A stretch of 64,000 nucleotides of DNA, taken from NCBI RefSeq assembly GCF_000975135.1, contig NZ_BBRF01000001.1, positions 221,591 through 285,590 of the forward strand, read 5' to 3'. The notes under the pieces are model-generated. The model made no database searches. It saw only the letters and a list, made by a program, of their open reading frames with translations, and was not told the DNA's origin. The DNA comes from Demequina aurantiaca (GTDB lineage: Bacteria; Actinomycetota; Actinomycetes; Actinomycetales; Demequinaceae). Position 1 is the first letter of the stretch; every line of letters begins with the position of its first letter. The position numbers and the translations under genes were made by a program. Of this stretch, positions 10,376-18,312 are shown piece after piece.

Positions 10376-13300
10376 CAGCGCACCGCCCTATACCTGCGGT
10401 CATTGAGGGGAATCGAGCCCAACAGTGACCAGGCCACCACAATCGCCGCCGCCCACCACCATCGGGAGTAATCGCCGTCGTCGTAGTCGAGGTCCACGGT
10501 GCCAGCATCAGCCTCGACAGCAAACGCGAGTCGGCCGTAGTCGTCCTCGACCTGGGTCAGCGCCGCGCCGTCCAGAGACGCGTGCCAGCGAGGGTCCGCC
10601 GGTACGGCGACGACCACGCGGCCGCCGCGCGCGCCCGTGATGTCACCGTGGCTGAGGGTGCCGTAGGAGTCGAGCACTTGAACGTCGCCATCCGCGGTCT
10701 CGAACCACGCGCGCGACACCGGCTGGTCGGAGCCCGTCCGGGCCACCGCATACGACGTTCCACGGGTGCTCACCCCCATGAGTTGCAGGTCGGTGATCTG
10801 GGCCAGGGCACCCTCAAGGCGCGGCGAATCCGGCGCCACGGTGATGACTCCGATGCCCCAGGCCGACAGCTCCACGTCGGCGCCGGCACCGCCGCCGACG
10901 AGCGTCGCAACCGCACCGCTCAGAGACTGCGGCGTGGCGAGGGTCTCACCGCCGGCTGCTAGGACCTCACCCGTGGGGGTTCGCGCCGGCCTGCCGGTAA
11001 GCCAGACGGATCCATCGTCGGTGAGCACCGCATAGGACACCAGCGAGTCCTCATCCATCGACAACGTCAGCACTCGAGGTTGCGTCGTCGCCGTCTGCTG
11101 GAGACCAGCGACGAGCGGCAACACGTCCGCCCTAGCCGCGGATACCTCGGTCTGCGGAGCCCGGCTCGGCCAGGCCGACACTCCCACCTGGCCCACCAGG
11201 ACCAGCCCGGCTACCGCGAGCGCGACGGCCGATGCTGTGCGCCGGACGGCGCGCGACGTCCCATGACCCTCGCGCCAGACGCCGTGGGATGCGGCCGCGG
11301 CCGCGATCAGGAGCCCAATAAGCGCGAGCGACGAGCCCGCCCCGGCCCACCCATTGGCGTCGGCCTGGCCAGCACCGTCAGCCAGCGTCACCACGGAGCG
11401 CTGCGCGGCCACGGCAACGAGCAGGCCCACGGCCGCGACCAGGAAGCCCAGTCGCACGGCGAGGGTAGCCCGGCGCGACAGCAGCGCGAGCAGGGCCGCA
11501 ACAACGATGGTCGCACCCAAGGCCATGGCTGCAGCCCGGTCCCCACTGTCGTCCAGTCCCGGCACGTCGGTGTAGTACCCGGTGAATCCGAGGAGGAGCT
11601 CCCACGGGCGCGTCAGCGGTGAGACGAGGCTAGGGCCGGGCTCGCGCGCCAGCACGTGCCACGCTGCACCGTTAAACGGTCCCGCCTGCCACGCCGCGAT
11701 GATCGCTGGCCCGGAGGCGACGATTGCCGGAAAGGGCATCGCCCAGACGCGCCACCGGCTACGCCCCGCGAAGGCTCCGACCACCACCACCACCAAGGTG
11801 AGCGGCACGAGCAGCACCGGCGTGGCCACGGCGATCACCGCCAGCATGACCGCAGCTCCGACTCCCGCGCTTGCCGAGCCGCGGCGCCGCTTGGGAAATT
11901 CGTCGTTGTCCCCCACGAGCTCCCCGCGATGCCATCCGACCGCGCGCGCAACCGCGAACACCAACCACGGCAGCGCGAGGTGGGTGATCACCGCACCAAT
12001 GCGGCCATCGCCGATCGCCTGCAGGTAGAAGGGCCAGACTCCATAGGCGAGCGCCACGAGTGCACGCACCGTCGCGGAGCGCGTGGCCGCACCGGCGGCG
12101 AACCACGCGGATGCCGCGGCCAGCGCGACCGCAAAGCACAGCAACAGGCCAATCCAGAGGCGCGTGCCTCCAGGCATGGCGCCAAGGGGGGTCAGCAGCG
12201 CGGCGAAGGTGCCGTCGAGTGTGGGCGCACCAAAACCCTGGTCACTCCAGCCACTAAACGTGCGCCGCCACAGGTCGTGCCAGCCGAACTCCGTGACTCC
12301 CAAGGCGCGCGAGCTGAGCTGGCTGCCGGCCACGACGGAAGGAATCCAGGTACCGAAAAGCACGACGGCGGCCCCGATCCCTAGCACCATCACTGCGACG
12401 AGCCCTCTGATTCGGCGCCTGCGGGCGGCGTCGAGGTCGGCGCGGACGATGTCGGTGGGGGTCGCGGCAGCCCGGGCTCGCTCATACGCACCCATCTCAC
12501 GCGCCCGCAAGGTCGCGAAGATCGCCAGGGGGCTCGCGAGGAGTGGCCGGACAACCGACCTCTTCACCTTTGACGTTGACTGCGATGCGCGCCGCGCGGC
12601 GATGAGTTGCGGAGTTCTCCCCAGCAGGCGCCACGGCACCGAGATCTCTGCGCCGACCATTCGAGGTTGGTTCTGGGCGATGCGGACGGCCGATCGACCG
12701 ATCGAGGATACGAACATCCACAGGACCAGCAAGGGCACGGCCCACCAGCGCGCCCAGACACTGGCGTGGAACCACTCGCTCGTGCGCCGGTTGGCGTAGC
12801 TAGCGTGGTGACCGCGCGTCGACCCGGTGCGGCGCCCGTACAGCGACTCCTGCGAGTGGCGGATCTTGGCGGTCGGCACGATGACGACGTCGTATCCGGC
12901 CATCCACGCGCGCCTGCAGTACTGCGCGCTCTCACCAAAGCCGTGGAAGCCGGCGTCAAAGCCGCCAAACTCGTTCCACACGTCGCGCCTGACCAGCGCT
13001 CCCGCGAGGCTGACCGCGAGGACGTCATCGCGTGCGTCGTATTGCCCCTGGTTGATGTCGTCGTTCTCGAGCATCGTGACGCGGCGACCACCGAAGCGAG
13101 AGACCGAGGTCCCAAGGTTGACCAGCTTGGAGGTGTCATCCCAGCGGACGTGTGCGCCGCCCACCACGGCCGCCTGACGGCGCTTGCGGGCCGTCGCCGA
13201 CAGCGCGCTGAGGGCATCGGGTAGCGGGGCCGTGTCGTCGTGGAGGAGCCACAGGTACTCACGCGTATGCGACGGGAACGCCGCGAGCACTCCGTCGATG

Positions 13301-13509
13301 GCCTCGGAGTAGCTAGTCGCGTCTGATTCGACGACGTCGACCGAGAGTTCGGAGGGAATCAGTGGTGCGATTGCGCCACCCACGAGCGCCACGTGCACGA
13401 TATCGGGCCGTACCTCCTGCTTCGCCAGCGACGCGAGCACGGCAGGCAACTGACCCGCACGACCATCGGTCACGACGATCGCGCGCACAATCAGGCGCGC
13501 AGAACTCAT
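10375..13509 (-). CDS. Large GT2 glycosyltransferase with multi-span membrane domain
   Basis: 1044-residue protein. The N-terminal part (about 1-260) is a GT-A glycosyltransferase 2 fold with LWLLHDDTAPLPDAL as the acidic metal motif and FGGFDAGFHGFGE in the acceptor region. A long polytopic region follows (about ten or more hydrophobic segments between 255 and 760), then a large extracytoplasmic domain and a last helix near the C-terminus (ARWWWAAAIVVAW-like, about 1013-1030). The layout suggests sugar transfer on the inner face combined with membrane handling of a lipid-linked glycan. It lies 24 bases after whiB2 and is translationally coupled to DUF5719. Substrate is unknown. Confidence 0.85.
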   Translation of the reverse strand: MSSARLIVRAIVVTDGRAGQLPAVLASLAKQEVRPDIVHVALVGGAIAPLIPSELSVDVVESDATSYSEAIDGVLAAFPSHTREYLWLLHDDTAPLPDALSALSATARKRRQAAVVGGAHVRWDDTSKLVNLGTSVSRFGGRRVTMLENDDINQGQYDARDDVLAVSLAGALVRRDVWNEFGGFDAGFHGFGESAQYCRRAWMAGYDVVIVPTAKIRHSQESLYGRRTGSTRGHHASYANRRTSEWFHASVWARWWAVPLLVLWMFVSSIGRSAVRIAQNQPRMVGAEISVPWRLLGRTPQLIAARRASQSTSKVKRSVVRPLLASPLAIFATLRAREMGAYERARAAATPTDIVRADLDAARRRRIRGLVAVMVLGIGAAVVLFGTWIPSVVAGSQLSSRALGVTEFGWHDLWRRTFSGWSDQGFGAPTLDGTFAALLTPLGAMPGGTRLWIGLLLCFAVALAAASAWFAAGAATRSATVRALVALAYGVWPFYLQAIGDGRIGAVITHLALPWLVFAVARAVGWHRGELVGDNDEFPKRRRGSASAGVGAAVMLAVIAVATPVLLVPLTLVVVVVGAFAGRSRWRVWAMPFPAIVASGPAIIAAWQAGPFNGAAWHVLAREPGPSLVSPLTRPWELLLGFTGYYTDVPGLDDSGDRAAAMALGATIVVAALLALLSRRATLAVRLGFLVAAVGLLVAVAAQRSVVTLADGAGQADANGWAGAGSSLALIGLLIAAAAASHGVWREGHGTSRAVRRTASAVALAVAGLVLVGQVGVSAWPSRAPQTEVSAARADVLPLVAGLQQTATTQPRVLTLSMDEDSLVSYAVLTDDGSVWLTGRPARTPTGEVLAAGGETLATPQSLSGAVATLVGGGAGADVELSAWGIGVITVAPDSPRLEGALAQITDLQLMGVSTRGTSYAVARTGSDQPVSRAWFETADGDVQVLDSYGTLSHGDITGARGGRVVVAVPADPRWHASLDGAALTQVEDDYGRLAFAVEADAGTVDLDYDDGDYSRWWWAAAIVVAWSLLGSIPLNDRRYRAVR

Positions 13510-13533
13510 GGCACGCCCCCGCAGACGGGTTGG

Positions 13534-13854
13534 CTAGACGGCGCGGCGCTTGAGCTTGCGCCGCTCGCGCTCTGACAGCCCGCCCCAGATTCCGAAACGC
13601 TCGTCATTGGCCAACGCGTAGTCGAGGCACTCGCCCCGCACGTCGCAGGACGTGCAGACCTTCTTTGCCTCACGCGTCGATCCACCCTTTTCAGGAAAGA
13701 ACGCCTCGGGGTCGGTTTGGGCGCACAGTGCGCGCTCTTGCCAAGCAAGCGGACCGTCATCGTCTGATCCGCCAAAGATGTCCACCACCGACGCCAATGT
13801 CGAGGCGGGCTTGCCTGCGTCCGAGGGCACTGAACCTTCGTAGATATTCCACAT
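13534..13854 (-). CDS. whiB2: WhiB-family regulator, WhiB2/WhcD-like
   Basis: 106-residue WhiB protein: a [4Fe-4S] DNA-binding or sigma-binding regulator. Cysteines are at 44, 67, 70 and 76 (C-x22-C-x2-C-x5-C), followed by GIWGG (88-92) and a basic tail RERRKLKRR. The acidic N-terminal extension is typical of the WhiB2/WhcD group, which controls septation and cell division in mycobacteria and Streptomyces. The ATG at 13854 is chosen because GGAGGA stands seven bases upstream; a longer in-frame start at 13893 would coincide with the predicted transcription start. It precedes the large glycosyltransferase gene, so that gene may be co-transcribed with it. Confidence 0.93.
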   Translation of the reverse strand: MWNIYEGSVPSDAGKPASTLASVVDIFGGSDDDGPLAWQERALCAQTDPEAFFPEKGGSTREAKKVCTSCDVRGECLDYALANDERFGIWGGLSERERRKLKRRAV

Positions 13855-13899
13855 GAGGTTGTCCTCCGTTCGCTGCGGGAAGGAATCCCGCATGTAGGA

Positions 13900-13915
13900 A
13901 TTACACCGTTGTAAT
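13900..13915. promoter_or_regulatory. Palindrome overlapping the whiB2 -10 element
   Basis: ATTACACCGTTGTAAT is a near-perfect 16-base palindrome (seven of eight pairs). On the minus strand its TGTAAT half is one mismatch from TATAAT and is placed to start whiB2 transcription near 13893, giving a leader of about 40 bases that includes the GGAGGA ribosome site. A repressor bound here would block RNA polymerase. The binding protein is unknown. Confidence 0.5.
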
Positions 13916-13935
13916 CCCCGTGAGTCAAGTCGAAA

Positions 13936-14934
13936 CTAGCGCACGCCACGGATGAAACCCAGTCCCCACGCCACGTGCATGGTCATCAGCACTCCAGGCA
14001 TGAGAGCGACGGACCTCGTCCCCGCCTGCGGCCACAGTGCCGCAGCCCCTACCAACACGCCTGCTAGGTATGCGATTGGGGAGGCGAATCCAAGCAACAA
14101 CCACCAGGTATTGGTCGCCAACCCGACTACCCCAAGCACAATCCCCACGACGAGCGCGGCCACCACCACAGGAGGCGCAAGATATCTTGCCGATGCTGTC
14201 TGCGGATGAGTTTTGACGACCTCACGGCGCCAGGCGCCCGAGTGGAAGAATTGGCGGGCCAGCGCTCGCCATGTGGAGCGCGGGTGGTACGGCACCTGCA
14301 TGTCGGGAACGTAGTAAACCTCGTATCCCGCCTCGCGCAACCTGAAGTTCAGCTCCCAATCCTGGGCCCGCCGGAAGTGCTCGTCGTAGCCGCCAACCGC
14401 CGCGAGCGCATCGCGCCGGAACGAGCCAAGAAACACGGACTCGGTAGCGCCCTCCCGTCCGCCCACACGGTGGCCCGCACTGCCTAGCCCAAACCGCGAG
14501 CCCATGGCGACGGCAATGGCATGCCCGAGCGGAGCATCGGCTTGCGGAACCATGCGGCCACCCACGTTGCCCGCGCCCGTGTCGGCGAGGGCGGTCACTG
14601 CGAGTGAGATGTAGCCGTGTGGCAGCACCGTGTGCCCATCGATGCGCACCACCACGTCATCCGCGCACATGGCGAGGGCCAGATTTAGTCCTGCGGGAGT
14701 GAACCCGGACGGGTTGTCGACAACCCTCACGTTCCGGTGAGTCTTGGCAAGCCTCGCTGCCATCGCCGCGGTGTCGTCTGTCGAGGGCCCCACCGCGATC
14801 ACGAGATTGACGCCTGGCTCGAAGCCGTTGTTGAGTACCGAGTCGACTGCCGCATCGAGGTGGGCGGCCTCGTTGAGCACCGTCATCACGACGCTCACTG
14901 GGGCGTCTCGCTGGACGGGGGCAAGGGTGGGCAC
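13936..14934 (-). CDS. GT2 family glycosyltransferase
   Basis: 332-residue family 2 glycosyltransferase. The GT-A domain (about 15-235) has VSVVMTVLNEAAHLDAAVDS, the metal-binding VVRIDGHTVL, and the acceptor-side motif RAQDWELNFRLREAGY. Two to three hydrophobic helices follow (about 255-325), so it is membrane attached. The GTG at 14934 is selected because TACGCT sits six bases upstream (leaderless pattern); longer in-frame upstream sequence runs into the divergent LCP gene. Placement between whiB2 and two LCP ligases argues for synthesis of a cell-wall-linked polymer, comparable to the mycobacterial wbbL region. The sugar is not predictable. Confidence 0.85.
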   Translation of the reverse strand: MPTLAPVQRDAPVSVVMTVLNEAAHLDAAVDSVLNNGFEPGVNLVIAVGPSTDDTAAMAARLAKTHRNVRVVDNPSGFTPAGLNLALAMCADDVVVRIDGHTVLPHGYISLAVTALADTGAGNVGGRMVPQADAPLGHAIAVAMGSRFGLGSAGHRVGGREGATESVFLGSFRRDALAAVGGYDEHFRRAQDWELNFRLREAGYEVYYVPDMQVPYHPRSTWRALARQFFHSGAWRREVVKTHPQTASARYLAPPVVVAALVVGIVLGVVGLATNTWWLLLGFASPIAYLAGVLVGAAALWPQAGTRSVALMPGVLMTMHVAWGLGFIRGVR

Positions 14935-14940
14935 CGAAAG

Positions 14941-14946
14941 AGCGTA
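14941..14946 (-). promoter_or_regulatory. -10 element TACGCT for GT2 gene
   Basis: On the minus strand TACGCT lies six bases before the GTG at 14934, with no Shine-Dalgarno: the leaderless pattern repeated through this window. Confidence 0.45.
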
Positions 14947-15023
14947 ACCCAGACACACGCGCCCCCTCGAGAGCCCCTGCAACGCGCGCACTCTGCCTAC
15001 CCCTGTGCGGCACGTCTCGGCCT

Positions 15024-15029
15024 TAAGAT
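15024..15029 (+). promoter_or_regulatory. -10 element TAAGAT for leader ORF and LCP gene
   Basis: TAAGAT lies seven bases before the ATG at 15037, which opens a ten-codon ORF ending inside the LCP start codon. Transcription would therefore begin at the leader ORF, about 30 bases before the LCP GTG. Confidence 0.5.
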
Positions 15030-15036
15030 TGGCGGC

Positions 15037-15069
15037 ATGTCCCGCCCCTTCCCCACGAGCGCAGCGTGA
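15037..15069 (+). CDS. Ten-codon leader ORF upstream of LCP gene
   Basis: ATG-initiated ORF encoding MSRPFPTSAA. Its TGA shares bases with the GTG of the LCP gene (GTGA at 15066-15069), the usual geometry of translational coupling. A -10 element places the transcript start at its ATG, so ribosomes would load on a leaderless mRNA and pass to the LCP start, which has no Shine-Dalgarno of its own. The peptide itself is probably unimportant. It is unannotated by normal length limits; whether it is translated is inference. Confidence 0.45.
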   Translation: MSRPFPTSAA

Positions 15070-16271
15070 GTACACCCCCGATCGATCGTCGCCGCAACCA
15101 GTCGCGCAATGCTGCCCGACCATGGTGGTTATGGGCGACCATGGCCGTCGCAGCGGTGCTCGGCTTCGGCATCGTCTACGGGCAGACCCTGACAAGCCAG
15201 ATTGATCACGCCTTCGACGCGCGCAGCGTGGAGACCATCGTCACCAACCGCCCCGAGAAGCCCACGGACGGGGACGCCGGCAAGGCGCTCAACATTCTGT
15301 TGATGGGCTCCGATGCACGCGACGGCGACAATGGAGACATCGGCGGCCACTTTGATGGCATGCGCAACGACACCACCATCATCATGCACGTGGCGGCGGA
15401 CCGCTCTCGAGTCGACATGTTGTCGATCCCGCGGGATACGCAGGTGGCCATTTCCGACTGCACGCTGTTTGACGGCAGCACGGTCAAGGGATGGACCGGC
15501 GACTTCAACATTGCGTTCGCCAATGGTGGGTCTCACGGCGATGCCGCGGAAGCCGCGGCCTGCGTCATCAATACGGTCGAGGATCTCACTGGGATCTACA
15601 TCGACCACTACGCGGTGGTGGACTTCAGCGGCTTCACGCAGATGATCGATGCCCTTGGCGGGGTACCGATGTGCATCCCTTCCGCGATCTCTTCAAAAAA
15701 GGCCAAGCTTCACATTGACGCCGGCCCGCAGGTGCTCGACGGCAAGACGGCGCTCGCCTACGCGAGGCTGCGAACCGCAGAGACGGGCGGCGTGTCCGGA
15801 TCCGACCTGCAGCGCATCACGCGTCAGCAGGAGTTGCTGAACCAGGTAGCGGCCACTGCGCTCTCGAAGAACCTGCTGACCGACGTGGGCGACTTGACGG
15901 GATTCGTACGCGCGGGAGCTGAGTCGATGACGATGGATCCCCAACTCGCGGACACCAAGTACCTGCTCGGACTGGCCTACAGCCTCAGCCACATTGACCG
16001 TAGCAACATCCAGTTCGCGACGGTTCCGTGGGGGTACACCGAGGATCGCAACAACGTGGTGCTCCTGCCGGAGGCCGAGGACACCTGGGCGCAGATCCGC
16101 GGGGACGAGCCGGTGACGGCCGTCGCCGAGGGGGACGCTTCATCCGCCTGGGATAGCGGACACAAGGATGCCGACGAGACCTCATCCGAGCCGGCTCCAT
16201 CGGCCCCCACGGACAGTGCCGCCACCAACGCGTCCACGACCCAGGCTCTGCTGGACGATTGCGCCTCGTAG
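15066..16271 (+). CDS. LCP family (LytR-CpsA-Psr) cell-wall ligase
   Basis: 401-residue type II membrane protein: short basic cytoplasmic N-terminus, one transmembrane helix at about 22-40 (WLWATMAVAAVLGFGIVYG), then an extracytoplasmic LCP domain with NILLMGSDARDG, SIPRDTQV, AYARLR and the final FATVPWGY. These enzymes transfer polyprenyl-phosphate-linked glycopolymers to peptidoglycan; the conserved Arg/Asp residues for pyrophosphate binding are present. A low-complexity Ser/Asp/Thr tail ends in CAS. The start is GTG, coupled to a ten-codon leader ORF. It is the first of two tandem paralogues and diverges from a GT2 gene, consistent with one polymer pathway. Confidence 0.93.
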   Translation: MSTPPIDRRRNQSRNAARPWWLWATMAVAAVLGFGIVYGQTLTSQIDHAFDARSVETIVTNRPEKPTDGDAGKALNILLMGSDARDGDNGDIGGHFDGMRNDTTIIMHVAADRSRVDMLSIPRDTQVAISDCTLFDGSTVKGWTGDFNIAFANGGSHGDAAEAAACVINTVEDLTGIYIDHYAVVDFSGFTQMIDALGGVPMCIPSAISSKKAKLHIDAGPQVLDGKTALAYARLRTAETGGVSGSDLQRITRQQELLNQVAATALSKNLLTDVGDLTGFVRAGAESMTMDPQLADTKYLLGLAYSLSHIDRSNIQFATVPWGYTEDRNNVVLLPEAEDTWAQIRGDEPVTAVAEGDASSAWDSGHKDADETSSEPAPSAPTDSAATNASTTQALLDDCAS

Positions 16272-16351
16272 ACTCCACTCGCGTGCGCGTTTAAGGTGGG
16301 AACCGAAACGTGCCGATAACCGTTATGTCCACGACAGGCGAGAAATAGTCC

Positions 16352-16377
16352 GTCAGCGCCCAGGTTGGAGCGCTGAC
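16352..16377. repeat. Inverted repeat between the two LCP genes
   Basis: GTCAGCGC and GCGCTGAC are perfect 8-base arms separated by ten bases. There is no T-run, so this is more likely an operator or mRNA hairpin than a classical terminator. It lies 38-63 bases before the second leader ORF, in the 174-base gap between the paralogous LCP genes. Confidence 0.55.
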
Positions 16378-16414
16378 TCCGCCCCACGCAACGACGATCG
16401 AAAGTTCAGGACCC

Positions 16415-16453
16415 ATGGCTTCTTTCCCCGCGAGCGAGCGCGCGCATGGCTAA
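16415..16453 (+). CDS. Twelve-codon leader ORF overlapping second LCP gene
   Basis: ATG-initiated ORF encoding MASFPASERAHG, ending eight bases inside the second LCP gene in another frame. The nucleotides TTCCCC[AG]CGAGCG and the peptide core FP[TA]S are shared with the leader ORF of the first LCP gene, suggesting both leaders came from one duplication. A weak AGGA lies just before it. The downstream LCP ATG has no Shine-Dalgarno, so coupling from this ORF is plausible but unproven. Confidence 0.35.
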   Translation: MASFPASERAHG

Positions 16454-17738
16454 GCGCGACAAGGGTGCCCGCCACGGCACCACCGCACCCCGTCACCGCG
16501 TGCTGACGGGTGTCCTCTGGGGCGTCGCCGCCATCGCGGGCTTTGCGGTCGCATATGCCGGCACCAATTTCTACCTGTTGCAGAACTCACTCACCACCAA
16601 GGACGTGGCGTCGCTCTACAACCCCAACCCCGAGGCCACCGGCGACCCCGACGCCGAGGGTCCGCCGCTGGATGGGTCCGCGGGCAACGACGTCAACATC
16701 CTGCTCATGGGCTCGGACACCCGCGAGGGCACGGAGAACGAGGCGATCGGCGGCGAGGTGGCCGGCATGCGCTCCGACACCGTCATCGTGATGCACATCT
16801 CCGCTGACCGCGAGCGCATCGACTTCATGTCCATCCCCCGCGACTCCCGCGTTGCCGTGTCTGACTGCACCATGTTCGACGGCACCGTGACGCGCGGCTG
16901 GACGGGCAAGTTCAACATCGCCTTCGCCAACGGTGGCAAGAACGGCGACCCCGCCGAAGCCGCCGCGTGCACCATGCAAACCGTGACCGACCTGACGGGC
17001 ATCAAGCTCGACCACTATGCGGTCGTGGACTTCGCTGGCTTCGAGCAGATGATCAACGCGATCGACGGTGTGCCCATGTGCATCCCCAACAACATCAACT
17101 CCACGAAGGCCAAGCTCCACCTGGAGGCCGGCCCACAGGTGCTCGACGGCGAGACCGCACTCGCCTACGCTCGCGCCCGCACCGGCGAGGGCTTGCCCGA
17201 GGGCACCGACCTGCGCCGCATCGACCGCCAGCAGGAACTGCTCATGAACGTCCTGCGCAAGGCGCTTGGTGCCAACATGCTCACCGACGTGGGCGGCATG
17301 ACGCAGTTCGTCAAGGCCGGCGCCCAGGCGATGACGATGGACCCGGATCTGGGAAGCATCAAGTACATCCTGGGGTTGGCGTACAGCTTGCGCGGCATCG
17401 ACACCGCCAACATCACCTTCGCCACCGTTCCGTGGGCCTACCCAGGCGACAACAACGGCGACGTCATCTGGACCCCCGATGCGGACATCATGTTCGCGCA
17501 CATTGTTGCCGACGAGCCCATCACGGACCCGGACGAGGTCGACGCGACCAGCCCGTCACCGGAGGCGACCGCCGACTCGAAGAGCACCACCGACACCACG
17601 ACGGCCACCGACGCGGACGCTGGCACGACGACGGCCACGAAGCCCGATGCCTCGGTCACCGACACCGCTGCCGAGCCTTCGGTTGCGCCCTCGCCGGAGC
17701 GCGAGACGCAGGCCGAGATTCTGGCCGCCTGCGGCTAA
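16446..17738 (+). CDS. LCP family (LytR-CpsA-Psr) cell-wall ligase, paralogue 2
   Basis: 430-residue paralogue of the preceding LCP protein, with the same plan: basic N-terminus, one transmembrane helix (about 20-42), LCP domain containing NILLMGSDTREG, SIPRDSRVAVSDC, GKFNIAFANGG and AYARARTGEG, then a Thr/Ala/Asp-rich low-complexity tail (about 365-425) ending in a Cys near the C-terminus. Two conserved cysteines in the domain (SDC and AAAC) occur in both copies and may form a disulfide outside the cell. Transcription ends at a long hairpin at 17752. Sequence similarity and tandem placement show duplication within the lineage. Confidence 0.93.
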   Translation: MAKRDKGARHGTTAPRHRVLTGVLWGVAAIAGFAVAYAGTNFYLLQNSLTTKDVASLYNPNPEATGDPDAEGPPLDGSAGNDVNILLMGSDTREGTENEAIGGEVAGMRSDTVIVMHISADRERIDFMSIPRDSRVAVSDCTMFDGTVTRGWTGKFNIAFANGGKNGDPAEAAACTMQTVTDLTGIKLDHYAVVDFAGFEQMINAIDGVPMCIPNNINSTKAKLHLEAGPQVLDGETALAYARARTGEGLPEGTDLRRIDRQQELLMNVLRKALGANMLTDVGGMTQFVKAGAQAMTMDPDLGSIKYILGLAYSLRGIDTANITFATVPWAYPGDNNGDVIWTPDADIMFAHIVADEPITDPDEVDATSPSPEATADSKSTTDTTTATDADAGTTTATKPDASVTDTAAEPSVAPSPERETQAEILAACG

Positions 17739-17751
17739 CCAGCCCTGACGT

Positions 17752-17791
17752 ACGAATGCCCGCCTCGTCGTGCGACGAGGCGGGCATTCGT
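17752..17791. terminator. Bidirectional terminator between LCP and purE
   Basis: A perfect 19-base-pair stem with a two-base TG loop (ACGAATGCCCGCCTCGTCG and its complement). It stands between convergent genes ending at 17738 and 17806 and should stop transcription from both sides. No long T-run follows on either strand. Confidence 0.85.
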
Positions 17792-17805
17792 GCGTCGCGG
17801 GGCCC

Positions 17806-18312
17806 CTAGGCGTCGCGCAGCGCCTTGCCCTTGGCGTGGGCGATGTCTCGCAGAGAGTCCTGGAACTGGGCCATACGCTCACGCAACTCGACCGCACGCT
17901 CGCCGTCCCCAGCCGCCAGCATGCGGACAGCCAGCAGCCCGGCATTGCGCGCTCCCCCGATCGACACCGTCGCGACCGGCACTCCTGCGGGCATTTGCAC
18001 AATGCTCAGCAGCGAATCCATTCCGTCCAGATACTTCAAGGGAACTGGCACGCCAATCACGGGGAGCGTCGTCACCGCGGCGAGCATGCCAGGCAGGTGA
18101 GCTGCCCCGCCGGCACCAGAGATGATCACTCGCAGGCCACGCTCGGCCGCGTTGCGCCCATAGTCGATCATTTCGTCGGGCATGCGGTGCGCGGAGACCA
18201 CGTCCTTTTCAAACGGCACCCCAAACTCCTCCAGCGCGGCCGCTGCGGGCCCCATCACCGGCCAATCAGAGTCCGACCCCATCACGATTCCCACTACGGG
18301 CCTGTCAGTCAT
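17806..18312 (-). CDS. purE: N5-carboxyaminoimidazole ribonucleotide mutase
   Basis: Class I PurE, 168 residues, converting N5-CAIR to CAIR in de novo purine synthesis. The active-site signatures [10 protein letters not shown] (8-17), SAHRMPDEM and [13 protein letters not shown] are intact. The start codon overlaps the purK stop by four bases (ATGA at 18309-18312), so the two enzymes of the bacterial two-step AIR carboxylation are translationally coupled. The gene ends before the bidirectional terminator at 17752-17791. Confidence 0.98.
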   Translation of the reverse strand: MTDRPVVGIVMGSDSDWPVMGPAAAALEEFGVPFEKDVVSAHRMPDEMIDYGRNAAERGLRVIISGAGGAAHLPGMLAAVTTLPVIGVPVPLKYLDGMDSLLSIVQMPAGVPVATVSIGGARNAGLLAVRMLAAGDGERAVELRERMAQFQDSLRDIAHAKGKALRDA

